Assembly: GCA_965262055.1 (NCBI GenBank)
Contig: CBDHEI010000002.1
Location: forward strand, 2,604,001 to 2,668,000
Reading direction: 5' to 3'
Source: G958296245 sp965262055
Lineage (GTDB): Bacteria; Chloroflexota; Dehalococcoidia; Lucifugimonadales; G958296245
DNA: 64,000 nt
A program made the position numbers and the translations under genes. Shown here piece after piece: positions 44,910-54,400 of the stretch. The notes under the pieces were generated by a model. That model did no database searches. It was not told the DNA's origin and saw only the letters and a list, made by a program, of their open reading frames with translations. The first letter of the stretch is position 1. Every line of letters begins with the position of its first letter.

Positions 44910-45163
44910 TCTGAAGCTCGGCCGAACTGGGGCGGTTCGCGCATCGGTTCCCGAGGAGGAATCTCCAGGTCCACGCCACCGAGCCTTTTAAATCGCTCGT
45001 TGATGGCTGTTCCGAGACCCTTGGTCGGCGCAGTCTCCCGCTGTAGCGCCTCGCGCAGGATGTCGCGGGCTTCCTGTTCCATGGAGCGTCCGTTCTCCGC
45101 GGCTCGAATGCGCAACCGGCGCTTCAGCCCATCTTCCAGGTTACGGACTGTGATGCTGGCCAT
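44906..45163 (-). CDS. VapB/FitA-like antitoxin
   Basis: An 85-residue RHH protein: ITVRNLEDGLKRRLRIRAAENGRSMEQEARDILREAL is the FitA-type DNA-binding unit, and the proline-rich tail IPPREPMREPPQFGR would occupy the toxin groove. Two consecutive ATGs offer starts one codon apart. With the toxin it makes a complete module. Confidence 0.9.
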   Translation of the reverse strand: MASITVRNLEDGLKRRLRIRAAENGRSMEQEARDILREALQRETAPTKGLGTAINERFKRLGGVDLEIPPREPMREPPQFGRASE

Positions 45164-45292
45164 CATCGCGTCTCCGCAAGCAGTGTCGTCTGATTATATC
45201 AATGATTGCATTGCAATCACACAAGGGTGGCGGTTACTCGAATTCCTCCGTTACCCGGGTTATGCCGAGGCATACCTGTGCTGCGTAGATGG

Positions 45293-47023
45293 CTAGGCGC
45301 TGAGCCTGTAGTGGGCGGCGGGGCGTCCGCCTTTCGGCAGGCCCAGGGGGAGGCGCACGTCGAGGAGGAAGGGGCGTTTCTCGTCGTCCACGACGCGGAG
45401 GCCCTCCTCTATGGCGCTTCTGACGGCGTCTTCGTCGGTGACGGTCTCCGACTCAACGCCGAAGGCCTCGGCGATCTTGGACGGGTCCATGCCCTCGAGC
45501 ACGACACCGGCGTAGTTACCTGTGCGGGTCATGTTGCCGTCCACGCCGCCGAACGAGCCGGCGACGGTGCCGTACGACCGGTTGTTGGGCACCACGAAGA
45601 GCACAGGGATGTCGTGGTGCGACGCGGTCCAAAGGCCGGAGTCTGCGTAGTAGAGGGAGCCGTCCCCGATCAGCCCGACGACCCGGCGCTCCGGATCCCC
45701 CAGCTTCAGGCCGATGGCGCCTCCGACTCCGTAGCCCTCGGAGCCCCCTGCCACGTACATGTACGTGCTCTGCCCGGGGTCGTCCTTACTGGCCATGCTG
45801 GCGATGGGCAGAGCGAACTGCTCCATCATCACGGAGGCGCCGCCCCGGTCTTCCAGCACCTCGTCCAGGGCGTCGAGGAGCAGCCACGGCCTCACCGTTC
45901 CCTGTTGCGCCTCGACGTCGCGGGCCGTACGCAGCCGCTTCTCCCGCAGCGCGGAGGCGCGCCCGCGCGCGCAAGCGCGGCGCTCTGCGAACGCACCGGC
46001 GGTGGAAGTGCCGGTGCGTTCGAGGCGCTCCAGGGTCTTACGCTCGTCGGCCAGGATGGCAAGGTCAACGTCCTGGATGTTCTTGAGGTTGCGCACGTCG
46101 GAGCCTATGGCGACGATCCGTGGGGCGAGTCGGGCAGGGGTGTACGGCTCGGGGAAGCCGGTGCCGATGTGGCGGGCGCCGATGCAGACGATCGTGTCGT
46201 AGTCCCCATCGGCAAGCGCCTCGTACACCGGCCCGCAGTGGAGCGGGTGCTTGATCGGCAGGCTTCTGAAATCTCCGCAGACAGCGGCGCCGTAGCGTTC
46301 GGCGAGCGCGGCCACGTGGTCCTGCGCGCCGCTCTTCCAGACGCCGTCACCTACGTATAGCAGGAGCCGCTTCGCGTCGTGCAGGGCGCGCTCCAGATCC
46401 TCCAGGTCGGAGTCGTCGGGAGCGCCGGCTCGGACTCCGTGCCGGGCGCCCTCTATTATGGTCGTCTCCACCTCATCGGCTCCCAGCATCCGGTCGTAGA
46501 CCGCTAGGTGGACGGGTCCCACGGGCGGCGTCGCGGCGACCCTGAAAGCTCGGTCCACGGCGTGCGCGAGGCCCTCCGGCTCGACGACCGTCCAGCTCGA
46601 CTTGGTGAATGGCGCGGAGATCGACGTGGGGCCGAAGCTGTGGTCGAACTCCATGCCGATCTTGTCGTAGTAGCTGCCGGTGTCGCTCGCGAAGGTGATG
46701 ATCACGACGGGCAGGCTGCCCTCGTATAGGTTGATCACCTGCCCAAGGCTCTGGGCCAGTCCGGCGCTGAGATGCACGACCATAGCCGCCGGCTCCAGGT
46801 TCGCCTGGGTGTAGCCTCCCGCCATGGACGCCACGCTGCCCTCGTGGAGGGCCAGGATGCCGTGGACGTCGGGATGGGAGTGTAGCGCGTCCATGAAGCG
46901 CGCCTCCCTCGAGCCGGGGTTGTTGAAGACGTACTTGACGCCGGAGGCGGCAAGCTGCTCGACGATAATCTGGGACGGGTTCGCGGTTATGGGCCTTCTG
47001 GAGGTCTGGGAGCTGGTTGCCAT
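45293..47023 (-). CDS. Thiamine-diphosphate-dependent enzyme (acetolactate synthase/benzoylformate decarboxylase-like)
   Basis: A 576-residue ThDP enzyme with the three typical domains. The N-terminal PYR domain has VFNNPGSREARF and the catalytic Glu in ALHEGSVASMAGGYTQA. The C-terminal PP domain has GLIGDGSLYYADSGLWTAS with the GDG...NN motif completed by VVPNNRSYGTV. The mix resembles benzoylformate decarboxylase and the large-subunit acetolactate-synthase-like proteins more than biosynthetic IlvB. No small subunit is present. Substrate unknown. Confidence 0.88.
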   Translation of the reverse strand: MATSSQTSRRPITANPSQIIVEQLAASGVKYVFNNPGSREARFMDALHSHPDVHGILALHEGSVASMAGGYTQANLEPAAMVVHLSAGLAQSLGQVINLYEGSLPVVIITFASDTGSYYDKIGMEFDHSFGPTSISAPFTKSSWTVVEPEGLAHAVDRAFRVAATPPVGPVHLAVYDRMLGADEVETTIIEGARHGVRAGAPDDSDLEDLERALHDAKRLLLYVGDGVWKSGAQDHVAALAERYGAAVCGDFRSLPIKHPLHCGPVYEALADGDYDTIVCIGARHIGTGFPEPYTPARLAPRIVAIGSDVRNLKNIQDVDLAILADERKTLERLERTGTSTAGAFAERRACARGRASALREKRLRTARDVEAQQGTVRPWLLLDALDEVLEDRGGASVMMEQFALPIASMASKDDPGQSTYMYVAGGSEGYGVGGAIGLKLGDPERRVVGLIGDGSLYYADSGLWTASHHDIPVLFVVPNNRSYGTVAGSFGGVDGNMTRTGNYAGVVLEGMDPSKIAEAFGVESETVTDEDAVRSAIEEGLRVVDDEKRPFLLDVRLPLGLPKGGRPAAHYRLSA

Positions 47024-47134
47024 GTGTGGTTGGACCTCGGGAGTGTCTCGGTTGGGTCTCTATGTTACCCGGAAATGAAGTCTACCACTCCAAGATCTGG
47101 CGACTGGAGCTTCCTTGGTGCGGAGGAAGGTTAG

Positions 47135-48839
47135 CCCGAATCCACCGAAGGACACCGATGGACGGCGTGAGGACAGCGGCAGGGTGGGTGAGGGAGCTAC
47201 AGGGGAGATGGCTGGGCTCATTGGGGTAGATTGGAGGTCGGCGAACGGTCTTCAGTCGCCGCCTTGCGCCCCTATGGCCCTCTGCGGGAGCTGCGATGCG
47301 CGGGATGGCGAGAGAATACGCAGCAGGGAACTCTCGCGGGACCGGGGTGGCACGAGTTTTCAGGGAAGTTGGGTCAGTTGCAGGCTGGCAGTTCAGGCGG
47401 GGAGTGGAATGGCTCGCAGCCGGGCCATGGCGCGAGTGAACTGGGTTTCCCAAGTCCAATGCTGGGGAAGATGCAGGGTAAGGCGGCGCGCCGAGCGGGT
47501 GATCCGTCCCACCAGAGCGAAGACCCGCCGCCTGAGGGTCTTGGTGGTCACGGTCCGTTCGGCCAGACCGATGCGCGCTGTCCAGCGGGCGAGGTTGTGT
47601 GCCATCACCTGCACCGCCAGCCAGGCGCCGTTGGCGGCGAAGCGCCCCGAGGGGAGATGGTTGAGTCCGACGCCGTGTTTCAGGTCTCGAATGGCGTTCT
47701 CGATCTCGGCGTGGCGGCGATGATCGGCCTCCAGTTCCAGGGTTTCCCCGTCCCGGTCGGTGATGAAGCCGTGATAGCTGTAGGTGGCGAAGAGGGCCAA
47801 CTGGGAACCGGGCGTGGGCTTCACCCGCCGGACGATGAGCCGCACCGGCGCGGCGTCGGGTTCACTCTGGAAGGGGGTATAGGTGGTCTCGGCCACATCG
47901 GCGGCGCCGTCCATCCAGTAGGGAATCGGCGTCCAGTCCTGCTCGGGGATCGCCTCAATCAACTCCCGCAGGCCTTTGTGCTGGCGGATGGTGATGGAGA
48001 AGCGGACACTCATCTCGCGGCAGACGGCGACGAGAGCGTGGGCGTAGAAGCCGCTGTCGGCGCGCACCGTGAGTTGGCCGCTGGCCCTACCGTAGCGCAC
48101 CCGCCCCACCGTTTCACGCAGGAAGTGGGCAGCGCCGCGAGCGGTGTTGGCACGGCCCTCGCGCAGCCGGGACATCAGCACATCGCCGGTTCCGGCGGCG
48201 ATGGCCAGCAGTGGGTGATAGCCCCGCACGCCGGTGTAGTTGTGGTGTCGCGCCCCTTCTTTGTCCAGTCCATAGGTCTCGCAGATGGTGGAGTCCAGGT
48301 CGATGGTAAGGGGCGAGTCGCCGGGTCCGGCCCCAGCGGCCCATGCGCGTGCCAGCAACTGGCGGCTCACCCGGTCGAGTTGACGGACATGCCCCCACCG
48401 GAAACTGCGCAGGAAGGTGCCCAGGGTGGATGGCGCCTTGACCACGCAGCCGAGAACACCGACCGTCCCACCAGCACGCAGCGCATCGGCGTCGTCGATG
48501 AAGTCGCCGCCCGCCAGCGCGGAAGCGACCAGCGTCAGCAGTTTGTCCCCCGTGTTCGCCCGCCCCGATGCGCAGCCTAGGTCGAGGTGATGGTCGACGA
48601 GTTCCCGCAGGCCCAGGTGCTGTGCAAGGGTGGCCGGCAGGAGCAGGCCGGCATTGGCCACCAGGCGGTGGTCGTCAAAGACGACGCGGATACGGTCGGG
48701 ATTATTCTGTGGCAGCATCTACTGGGTGCTCCTTGTTTCCGGGCGGTTTTCTGTTTCAAAACCATTCTCCCAGATTCAGAGGAGCACCCTCTGGCTTCTT
48801 CAAGGACTGTCCCCAAAGTCGTCTTTCGGTGGATTCGGG
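47135..48839 (-). mobile_element. IS1380-family insertion sequence, copy 2 (complete)
   Basis: A 1705-bp near-copy of the element at 21796-23506, in the opposite orientation. Ends are CCCGAATCCACCGA and its complement; the flanking 5-bp direct repeat is GTTAG (47130-47134 and 48840-48844). It lies between the ThDP-enzyme gene and yraN without breaking either. Two complete copies with different duplications show independent insertion events. Confidence 0.9.
47393..48718 (-). CDS. IS1380-family transposase (copy 2)
   Basis: 441 residues, same length and motif order as the copy at 21917-23242: LTIDLDSTICETYG, LTVRADSGFYAHA and HAEIENAIRDLKHGVGLNHL. Substitutions between the copies are scattered (for example ILGGTIKAPS versus VLGCVVKAPS), so they are not a very recent duplication of each other; both are intact. 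Confidence 0.93.
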   Translation of the reverse strand: MLPQNNPDRIRVVFDDHRLVANAGLLLPATLAQHLGLRELVDHHLDLGCASGRANTGDKLLTLVASALAGGDFIDDADALRAGGTVGVLGCVVKAPSTLGTFLRSFRWGHVRQLDRVSRQLLARAWAAGAGPGDSPLTIDLDSTICETYGLDKEGARHHNYTGVRGYHPLLAIAAGTGDVLMSRLREGRANTARGAAHFLRETVGRVRYGRASGQLTVRADSGFYAHALVAVCREMSVRFSITIRQHKGLRELIEAIPEQDWTPIPYWMDGAADVAETTYTPFQSEPDAAPVRLIVRRVKPTPGSQLALFATYSYHGFITDRDGETLELEADHRRHAEIENAIRDLKHGVGLNHLPSGRFAANGAWLAVQVMAHNLARWTARIGLAERTVTTKTLRRRVFALVGRITRSARRLTLHLPQHWTWETQFTRAMARLRAIPLPA

Positions 48840-48906
48840 GTTAGGAAGCAAGGTCTTCTTACTTGTCCTAACTGAGGAGTTGGATATGCTGTCGGCGGCG
48901 GGTTGG

Positions 48907-49278
48907 TCACACCTCAATGGCGTTTCTGATTACGTCGAAGCGGAGGAGGCGGCCCTGGTGGGTGAGGATGACGGCTGCGAGGTCGATTCGCCAGTCGCGT
49001 GACTCGGCTCCCTCGGACTGCAGGTACTCCTGGGCGGCGTCGGCCATGTGGGAGCGCTTCTTGGGCGTCAGGGACTCTTCGGGGCTGCCGAGGGACTGGG
49101 TGGAGCGGGTGCGCACCTCGACGAAGACGAGGGTGGGGCCGTGCTCGGCGACCAGGTCGATCTCCCCGGCCTTCGTGCGGTAGTTCGTTTCCAGGACCCT
49201 GTAGCCGGCGGCTTCGAGACGCTTGCGCGCCACAATCTCGCCAAGGGCGCCAAGGCGTTGGCGGGGTGTACTCGTCAC
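48907..49278 (-). CDS. YraN/UPF0102 family nuclease-like protein
   Basis: 123 residues with the family core: GEIVARKRLEAAGYRVLETNYRTKAGEIDLVAEHGPTLVFVEVRTRS, which places the restriction-endonuclease-like active-site residues E, D and ExK/R-type EVR. It starts with a GTG overlapping the rnhB stop by 4 nt. The rnhB-yraN adjacency is widespread in bacteria, which supports both calls. Its role is probably in DNA or RNA processing. Confidence 0.9.
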   Translation of the reverse strand: MTSTPRQRLGALGEIVARKRLEAAGYRVLETNYRTKAGEIDLVAEHGPTLVFVEVRTRSTQSLGSPEESLTPKKRSHMADAAQEYLQSEGAESRDWRIDLAAVILTHQGRLLRFDVIRNAIEV

Positions 49279-49925
49279 AGGAGGGCGGGCTGTCGTACGG
49301 GCGCGAAGGAGCGGCGGTGAATGGGGCAGGGGCCGCGCTCTTCGAGCGCCCTCAGGTGGTGGCGGGTGCCGTACCCCTTGTTGGTGGCGAAGCCGTAGGG
49401 AGGGTAGGCGGTGTCCTCGGACTCCATCATCCTGTCGCGGGTGACCTTGGCGACTATGGACGCGGCGGCGATGGAGAGGCAGGTGGCGTCGCCTCGCACG
49501 ATGGGCTTCTGCGGCAAGGGTAGGTCGGGGAGCTCGATAGCGTCGATCAGCAGGAAAGCGGGCGCCACGGCGAGCGCCGCGATGGCCCGCTGCATTGCCA
49601 GGCGCGTGGCCGGCACGATGCCGATGCGGTCGATCTCGGCGGCGGTGGCGGCCCCGGTCGCCAAGGCGGGCGCCCGGGCCTGGAGCTCGACCAGTACCCG
49701 CTCACGCTGCCGCGCGGTCATCTGCTTGCTGTCGCGGGTCTCGGAGACCCATCCTCCTCTTGGATTGCGGGGGAGTATGGCGGCTCCGGCGACGACCGGG
49801 CCGGCGAGGCAGCCACGTCCGACCTCGTCGAGGCCTGCCACGGGGGCGAAGCCTTCCCGCAGCAGCCGCCTCTCCTCGCTGTAGGTCGGCCTCGTGCGGC
49901 GGCCCTTTTTGCGGCGCGCTCCCAA
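49275..49925 (-). CDS. rnhB: Ribonuclease HII
   Basis: 216 residues. The catalytic start AGLDEVGRGCLAGPVVAGAAIL is the RNase HII signature (DEVGRG), with the other acidic residues in LLIDAIELPD and VRGDATCLSIAAASIVAKVTRDRMM. It cleaves the RNA strand of hybrids and single ribonucleotides in DNA. It starts 6 nt after mnmA and overlaps yraN. Confidence 0.95.
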   Translation of the reverse strand: MGARRKKGRRTRPTYSEERRLLREGFAPVAGLDEVGRGCLAGPVVAGAAILPRNPRGGWVSETRDSKQMTARQRERVLVELQARAPALATGAATAAEIDRIGIVPATRLAMQRAIAALAVAPAFLLIDAIELPDLPLPQKPIVRGDATCLSIAAASIVAKVTRDRMMESEDTAYPPYGFATNKGYGTRHHLRALEERGPCPIHRRSFAPVRQPALL

Positions 49926-49931
49926 AGGCGG

Positions 49932-51059
49932 TTAGCCTGCCGCGGCCTCTGCGAGCGCCTCCGGCACTGCGGCGGCAGCGGGCGGCTCCAGCTCGATGAT
50001 GCCCCCGCCAAGCAGCCGGTCCCCGTTGTAGAAGACGACGGCCTGGCCGGGGGTCACGGCGCGCTGGGGCTCGTGGAAGCGAATCTCGGCGAAGCCGTCG
50101 TGAGGCGTGAGGGTTGCAGGAGCCTCGCTGGCCTTGTACCTGATCTTGGCCGTCACCTCCACGGGAATCCCGGGCGCGATGCCCTGCGGGAAGTTGACGG
50201 AGGACGCCCACATGGACGTGCTGTACAGGTCGTCCTCGGCGCCCAGCACTACCCTGTGGCGGGCTGCGTCGATACGCACCACGTACTTGGGAGAGCCGGT
50301 GTTTCCCCCGAGGCCGAGCCCGCGCCTTTGCCCCACGGTGAAGAACTGTACCCCCGGATGCGCACCAAGCACTTCCCCGCGCGTGTCGACGAGGTCTCCC
50401 GGCCTGGGTCTGGCGCGGCCACTGATGAACTTGCGGTAGTCGCCGTCGGGTATGAAGCAGATCTCCTGGCTGTCGGGCTTGTCGGCGACGGGGAGACCGG
50501 CCTCTGAGGCCAGCTCGCGCACGCGGTCCTTGGGGTGCTCGCCCACCGGAAGGAGCAGCCGAGCCAGCTCGCGCTGGGTCAGGGTGAAGAGGACGTAGGA
50601 CTGGTCCTTCCTGGAGTCGATTCCCTTGAGGAGCTCGAACCCGGCCGGGCCGCGCCTGACGCGAGCGTAGTGGCCCGTCGCCACGTATTCTGCGTCCAGG
50701 AAGAGCGCCCTGCGCAGCAGGAAGTCGAACTTGATCTTGTCGTTGCAGGCGAGACAGGGGTGCGGAGTGCGGCCCCTGTCGTACTCGCGGCAGAAGTAGT
50801 CGACGACGTGCTCCTCGAACTCGCGCTCGAAGTTCATGACGTAGTGCGGGACTCCTATGGTCTGGCAGACGCGGCGGGCGTCGTCGACGTCCTCGACGGA
50901 GCAGCAGCGCTTGCTGGCGGCGGGGAGGTCGGCCCGCTCGACGGTCCACAGGCGCATGGTGACGCCCACGACGTCGTAGCCCTGCCGCTTCAGCAGCAGG
51001 GCGGCCACGGAGGAGTCTACGCCCCCGCTCATGGCGACGATCACGCGCCCCTTGGTCAT
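49932..51059 (-). CDS. mnmA: tRNA-specific 2-thiouridylase MnmA
   Basis: 375 residues. The PP-loop is SGGVDSS (11-17) near the N-terminus; the catalytic cysteines are in HPCLACND and SQEICFIPDGDY. The central KDQSYVLFTL and C-terminal barrel (GQAVVFYNGDRLLGGGII) are standard. It thiolates U34 of tRNA-Lys/Glu/Gln. The frame extends 61 codons further upstream but those lack homology-like content; the ATG at 51059 starts the conserved MTKGRVIVAMSGGVD. Heads the mnmA-rnhB-yraN operon. Confidence 0.95.
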   Translation of the reverse strand: MTKGRVIVAMSGGVDSSVAALLLKRQGYDVVGVTMRLWTVERADLPAASKRCCSVEDVDDARRVCQTIGVPHYVMNFEREFEEHVVDYFCREYDRGRTPHPCLACNDKIKFDFLLRRALFLDAEYVATGHYARVRRGPAGFELLKGIDSRKDQSYVLFTLTQRELARLLLPVGEHPKDRVRELASEAGLPVADKPDSQEICFIPDGDYRKFISGRARPRPGDLVDTRGEVLGAHPGVQFFTVGQRRGLGLGGNTGSPKYVVRIDAARHRVVLGAEDDLYSTSMWASSVNFPQGIAPGIPVEVTAKIRYKASEAPATLTPHDGFAEIRFHEPQRAVTPGQAVVFYNGDRLLGGGIIELEPPAAAAVPEALAEAAAG

Positions 51060-51477
51060 GGGGAAGAGCGTAGCATACGCAACTGGGGCCCAGCAATGGA
51101 GGGGGCCCGCCGATGGCCACCGACTAACGGAGGGTAGGCCTCTATTTACTCGGCCACCCTCCCCGAAAAGGACTCGTGGGGGACACCAAGTCACAGGTAG
51201 GGGCCGGTCAATCCCAGTCCGGCGATAGTGGGTCAAATCCAACCCGGCGTCGACACTCCAAGGCTCTGGGTGAAGAGCCGAATCTCATGCACCGGTCGCG
51301 TGATGCAGGCCCCAATTCAGTTTGGCGTAGAGGGTGTGGTAAGGTGCGGCTGGGTGTCGATGGCGCAATGACTAGCGGGTCCGTAGGAGGGCCGGTTGCG
51401 ATGTACGTGCTCTCTACGCCACTCTTGGTGTTGGCCAAACGCGGTCCTCGCGCGTTGGGAAAGGGCGAACTTCCGTC
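51060..51477. other. Divergent intergenic region between mnmA and the LRR gene
   Basis: 418 nt without a supported gene. It holds a bulged hairpin at 51129-51162 (GGAGGGT-A-GGCC against its complement). The space should carry promoters in both directions: on the minus strand TATGCT lies 12 nt before the mnmA start. Weak ribosome-site-like GGGAAAGGG lies before the LRR start. Confidence 0.4.
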
Positions 51478-54400
51478 ATGCGTGTGCTGGCGCTATGGTG
51501 CGCGGCCGCCGTCTTTCTTGCGGCGTGCGGTCTGCCTTCACGTGCGTTGGCAGCCCCGCGTACCTCTGACAAGGAAGCGCTGGTCGCACTCTACAACGCG
51601 ACGGGCGGCGAGAACTGGAAGAACAACACTAACTGGCTGAGCGACGCACCGATTGACGAGTGGCACGGCGTCGTCACCGACGACAGCGGTCGCGTGGTCG
51701 CGCTGAGCCTACACTGGAACAATCTCAGGGGTTGGATAGTCGCTGACCTGGGGAACCTGTCCAACCTGGAGTACCTGAGCCTCGCCTCGAACCGGTTGAC
51801 TGGGCAGATACCGCCCGAGCTGGGCAGCTTGCCCAAGTTGGAGGTGCTCAACCTTCCGGGCAACCAGTTGAGTGGGGGTATACCTCTCCCGCTGGGACGT
51901 CTTTCCAACCTGGAGTACCTGGACCTTTCGGGCAACCGGCTGAGTGGAACGATACCACCCGAGTTGGGAAGGCTCTTCAATCTGGAATACCTGGGACTCT
52001 CAGAGAACCACCTGAGCGGGAAGATACCTCCCGAACTTGGCCAGCTCCAAGACTTGGAGGGCATGAGCCTCAACGGAAACCACCTTACTGGGGAGATACC
52101 GGCGGAGCTGGGCAGTCTCGTCAACCTGGAGCGGCTGCACCTCTCGGACAACAGCCTGGATGGAGAGATACCCTCCGAGTTGGGCAGCCTCTCCAGTCTG
52201 AAAGGGATGAGCCTCCACGGGAACCAGCTGAGCGGGGAGATACCCCCCGAATTGGGAATGCTGTCCAACCTGAGAGTGATACACCTCTCGCGCAACCAGT
52301 TAAGCGGGGAGATGCCCCCCGAATTGGGAATGCTGTCCAACTTGGAGCGGCTATATGTCGAAGGAACCCAGCTAAGTGGGCAGATATCGCCCGAACTGGG
52401 AATGCTGTCCAACCTGGAAGGTCTGTACCTGCGCGAGAATAGGTTGAGCGGAGAGATACCACTCCAACTTGGGCTGCTGTCTAACCTGGAAGAGCTATAC
52501 CTCTCTCACAACGAGTTGAGCGGAGAGATACCACCCGGGCTGGGAAGCCTCTCAAACCTGGAAACGTTAGACCTTTCGCACAACCAACTGAGTGGGGAGA
52601 TGCCCTCGGAGCTCGGCAGCTTATATAGGCTGAAGACCGTGCGCCTCTCTCATAACCTGCTGAGTGGAGAGACGCCGACCGAACTGGGCAGACTGCCCAA
52701 GTTGATAGACCTGCGGATCGGCGGAGGCAGCCAGCTAACCGGATGCATCCCCGCGGGGCTGCGAAATGTGAGCGGTGACTTTGCCCAGCTTGGTCTGCCG
52801 TTCTGCGTCTCCGCAGCTACAAGCGGGGCGGCTGCCGGCGGGCCCATCTGGGATAGGGCCGTCCTGGTCGAGCTATACAGAGCGACGGAGGGCGCGAGAT
52901 GGAAGGACAGTACCAATTGGCTGAGCGACGCGCCGATAGGCGAGTGGTACGGAGTCGCCACGGACAGCAGCGGGCGTGTCATCGCGCTCGACCTCGCGGG
53001 CAACCAGTTGAGCGGGGAGATACCCTCCGCGCTGGGAAGTCTCTTCAGGTTGGAGAGGCTGGGTCTCTATGGGAACAGACTGAACGGAGGGATACCGCCG
53101 GAGCTTGGCAAGCTCTACAACTTGGAGAGTCTGGGCCTGTCGCACAACCAGCTGAGTGGAAACTTACCCGCGGAGCTGGGGAACCTCTCCAACCTGGAAA
53201 GCATGAGCCTCCACGAGAACCGGTTGAGTGGGGAGATTCCAGCCGAGCTGGGAAACCTCCGCAATCTGGAGAGCATGAGCCTTGCAGGCAATCACCTGAG
53301 TGGAGAGATACCGGCGGAGTTGGGAAGGCTATACAACCTGGAGGAGCTGTACCTGAACAGGAACAACCTGAATGGGGAGATACCTGCGGAGATAGGCAGC
53401 TTGCCCAACCTCGAGGGGCTGTACCTCTATGAGAACCAGCTGGACGGGGAGTTGCCACCGGAGCTGGGCAACATGTCGAACCTGGAGGTGTTGGGCCTCC
53501 GCGATAACCGGTTGAGCGGGGAGTTGCCGCCGGAGCTGGGCAACATGTCGAACCTGGAGGTGCTGGACCTCCACGACAACCGGATAAGTGGAGAGACGCC
53601 GTCTGAACTGGGTAATCTGTCCAACCTGGAAAGCATGGACCTCTCTGAGAACCAGCTGACTGGGGGCATACCGTCGCAGTGGAGCAGCCTCTCCAACCTG
53701 GAGTTGATTGACCTTTCGGACAATCAGCTAAGCGGGGAAATACCATCGGAGCTGGGCGGCCTGTACAACCTGGAAAGGATGGACCTTTCGGACAACCAGC
53801 TGAGTGGGGGAATACCGTCCGAGCTGGGCAGTCTCTACAACCTGGAGAGCATGGACCTCTCCGACAACCAGCTGCATGGTGATGTGCCGCCGGAGCTGGG
53901 CGGTCTCACCAACCTCGAAACGCTGAGGCTCGCTGGACGGGGCCAACTGACAGGCTGCGTACCCGATGGGCTGCAGGATGTACGCGGCGGCTTCCTCCAG
54001 CTAGGCCTGTCATTCTGCGGGGCCACAGTTCCAACGGTGACACCTTCTCCCACACCAGTCGCCATCTCCACGCCAGATAGGGCCGCGCTCGCTGCTCTAT
54101 ACAAGGCGACGGGCGGGGCGACCTGGAAGGACAACACGAACTGGCTAAGCGACAAGCCGGTGGGCGAGTGGCACGGGGTCACCACAGGCGACAGCGGGCG
54201 GGTAATCGAGTTGGACCTGTCGCACAACCTGTTGAGCGGGGAGATACCTTCCGAGCTGGGGGGCCTTTCAAGCCTTGAAGACCTGAACCTGGGAGGGAAC
54301 CAGCTCAGCGGGGAGATTCCGCCCGAGCTGGGCGGTCTCTCTAGGCTGAGGGTACTGGAGCTTTGGAGAAACAGGCTCAGCGGAGAGATACCGTCCGGCT

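Noticed and set aside
45206..46360. 384-codon plus-strand open frame opposite the ThDP enzyme
   Set aside because: Antisense of a clear enzyme gene with GDG and HEG motifs; no start site or motif of its own.
51255..51320. GTGAAGAGCC-like motif resembling a group II intron end
   Set aside because: The conserved domain V hairpin is absent and there is no reverse transcriptase nearby.
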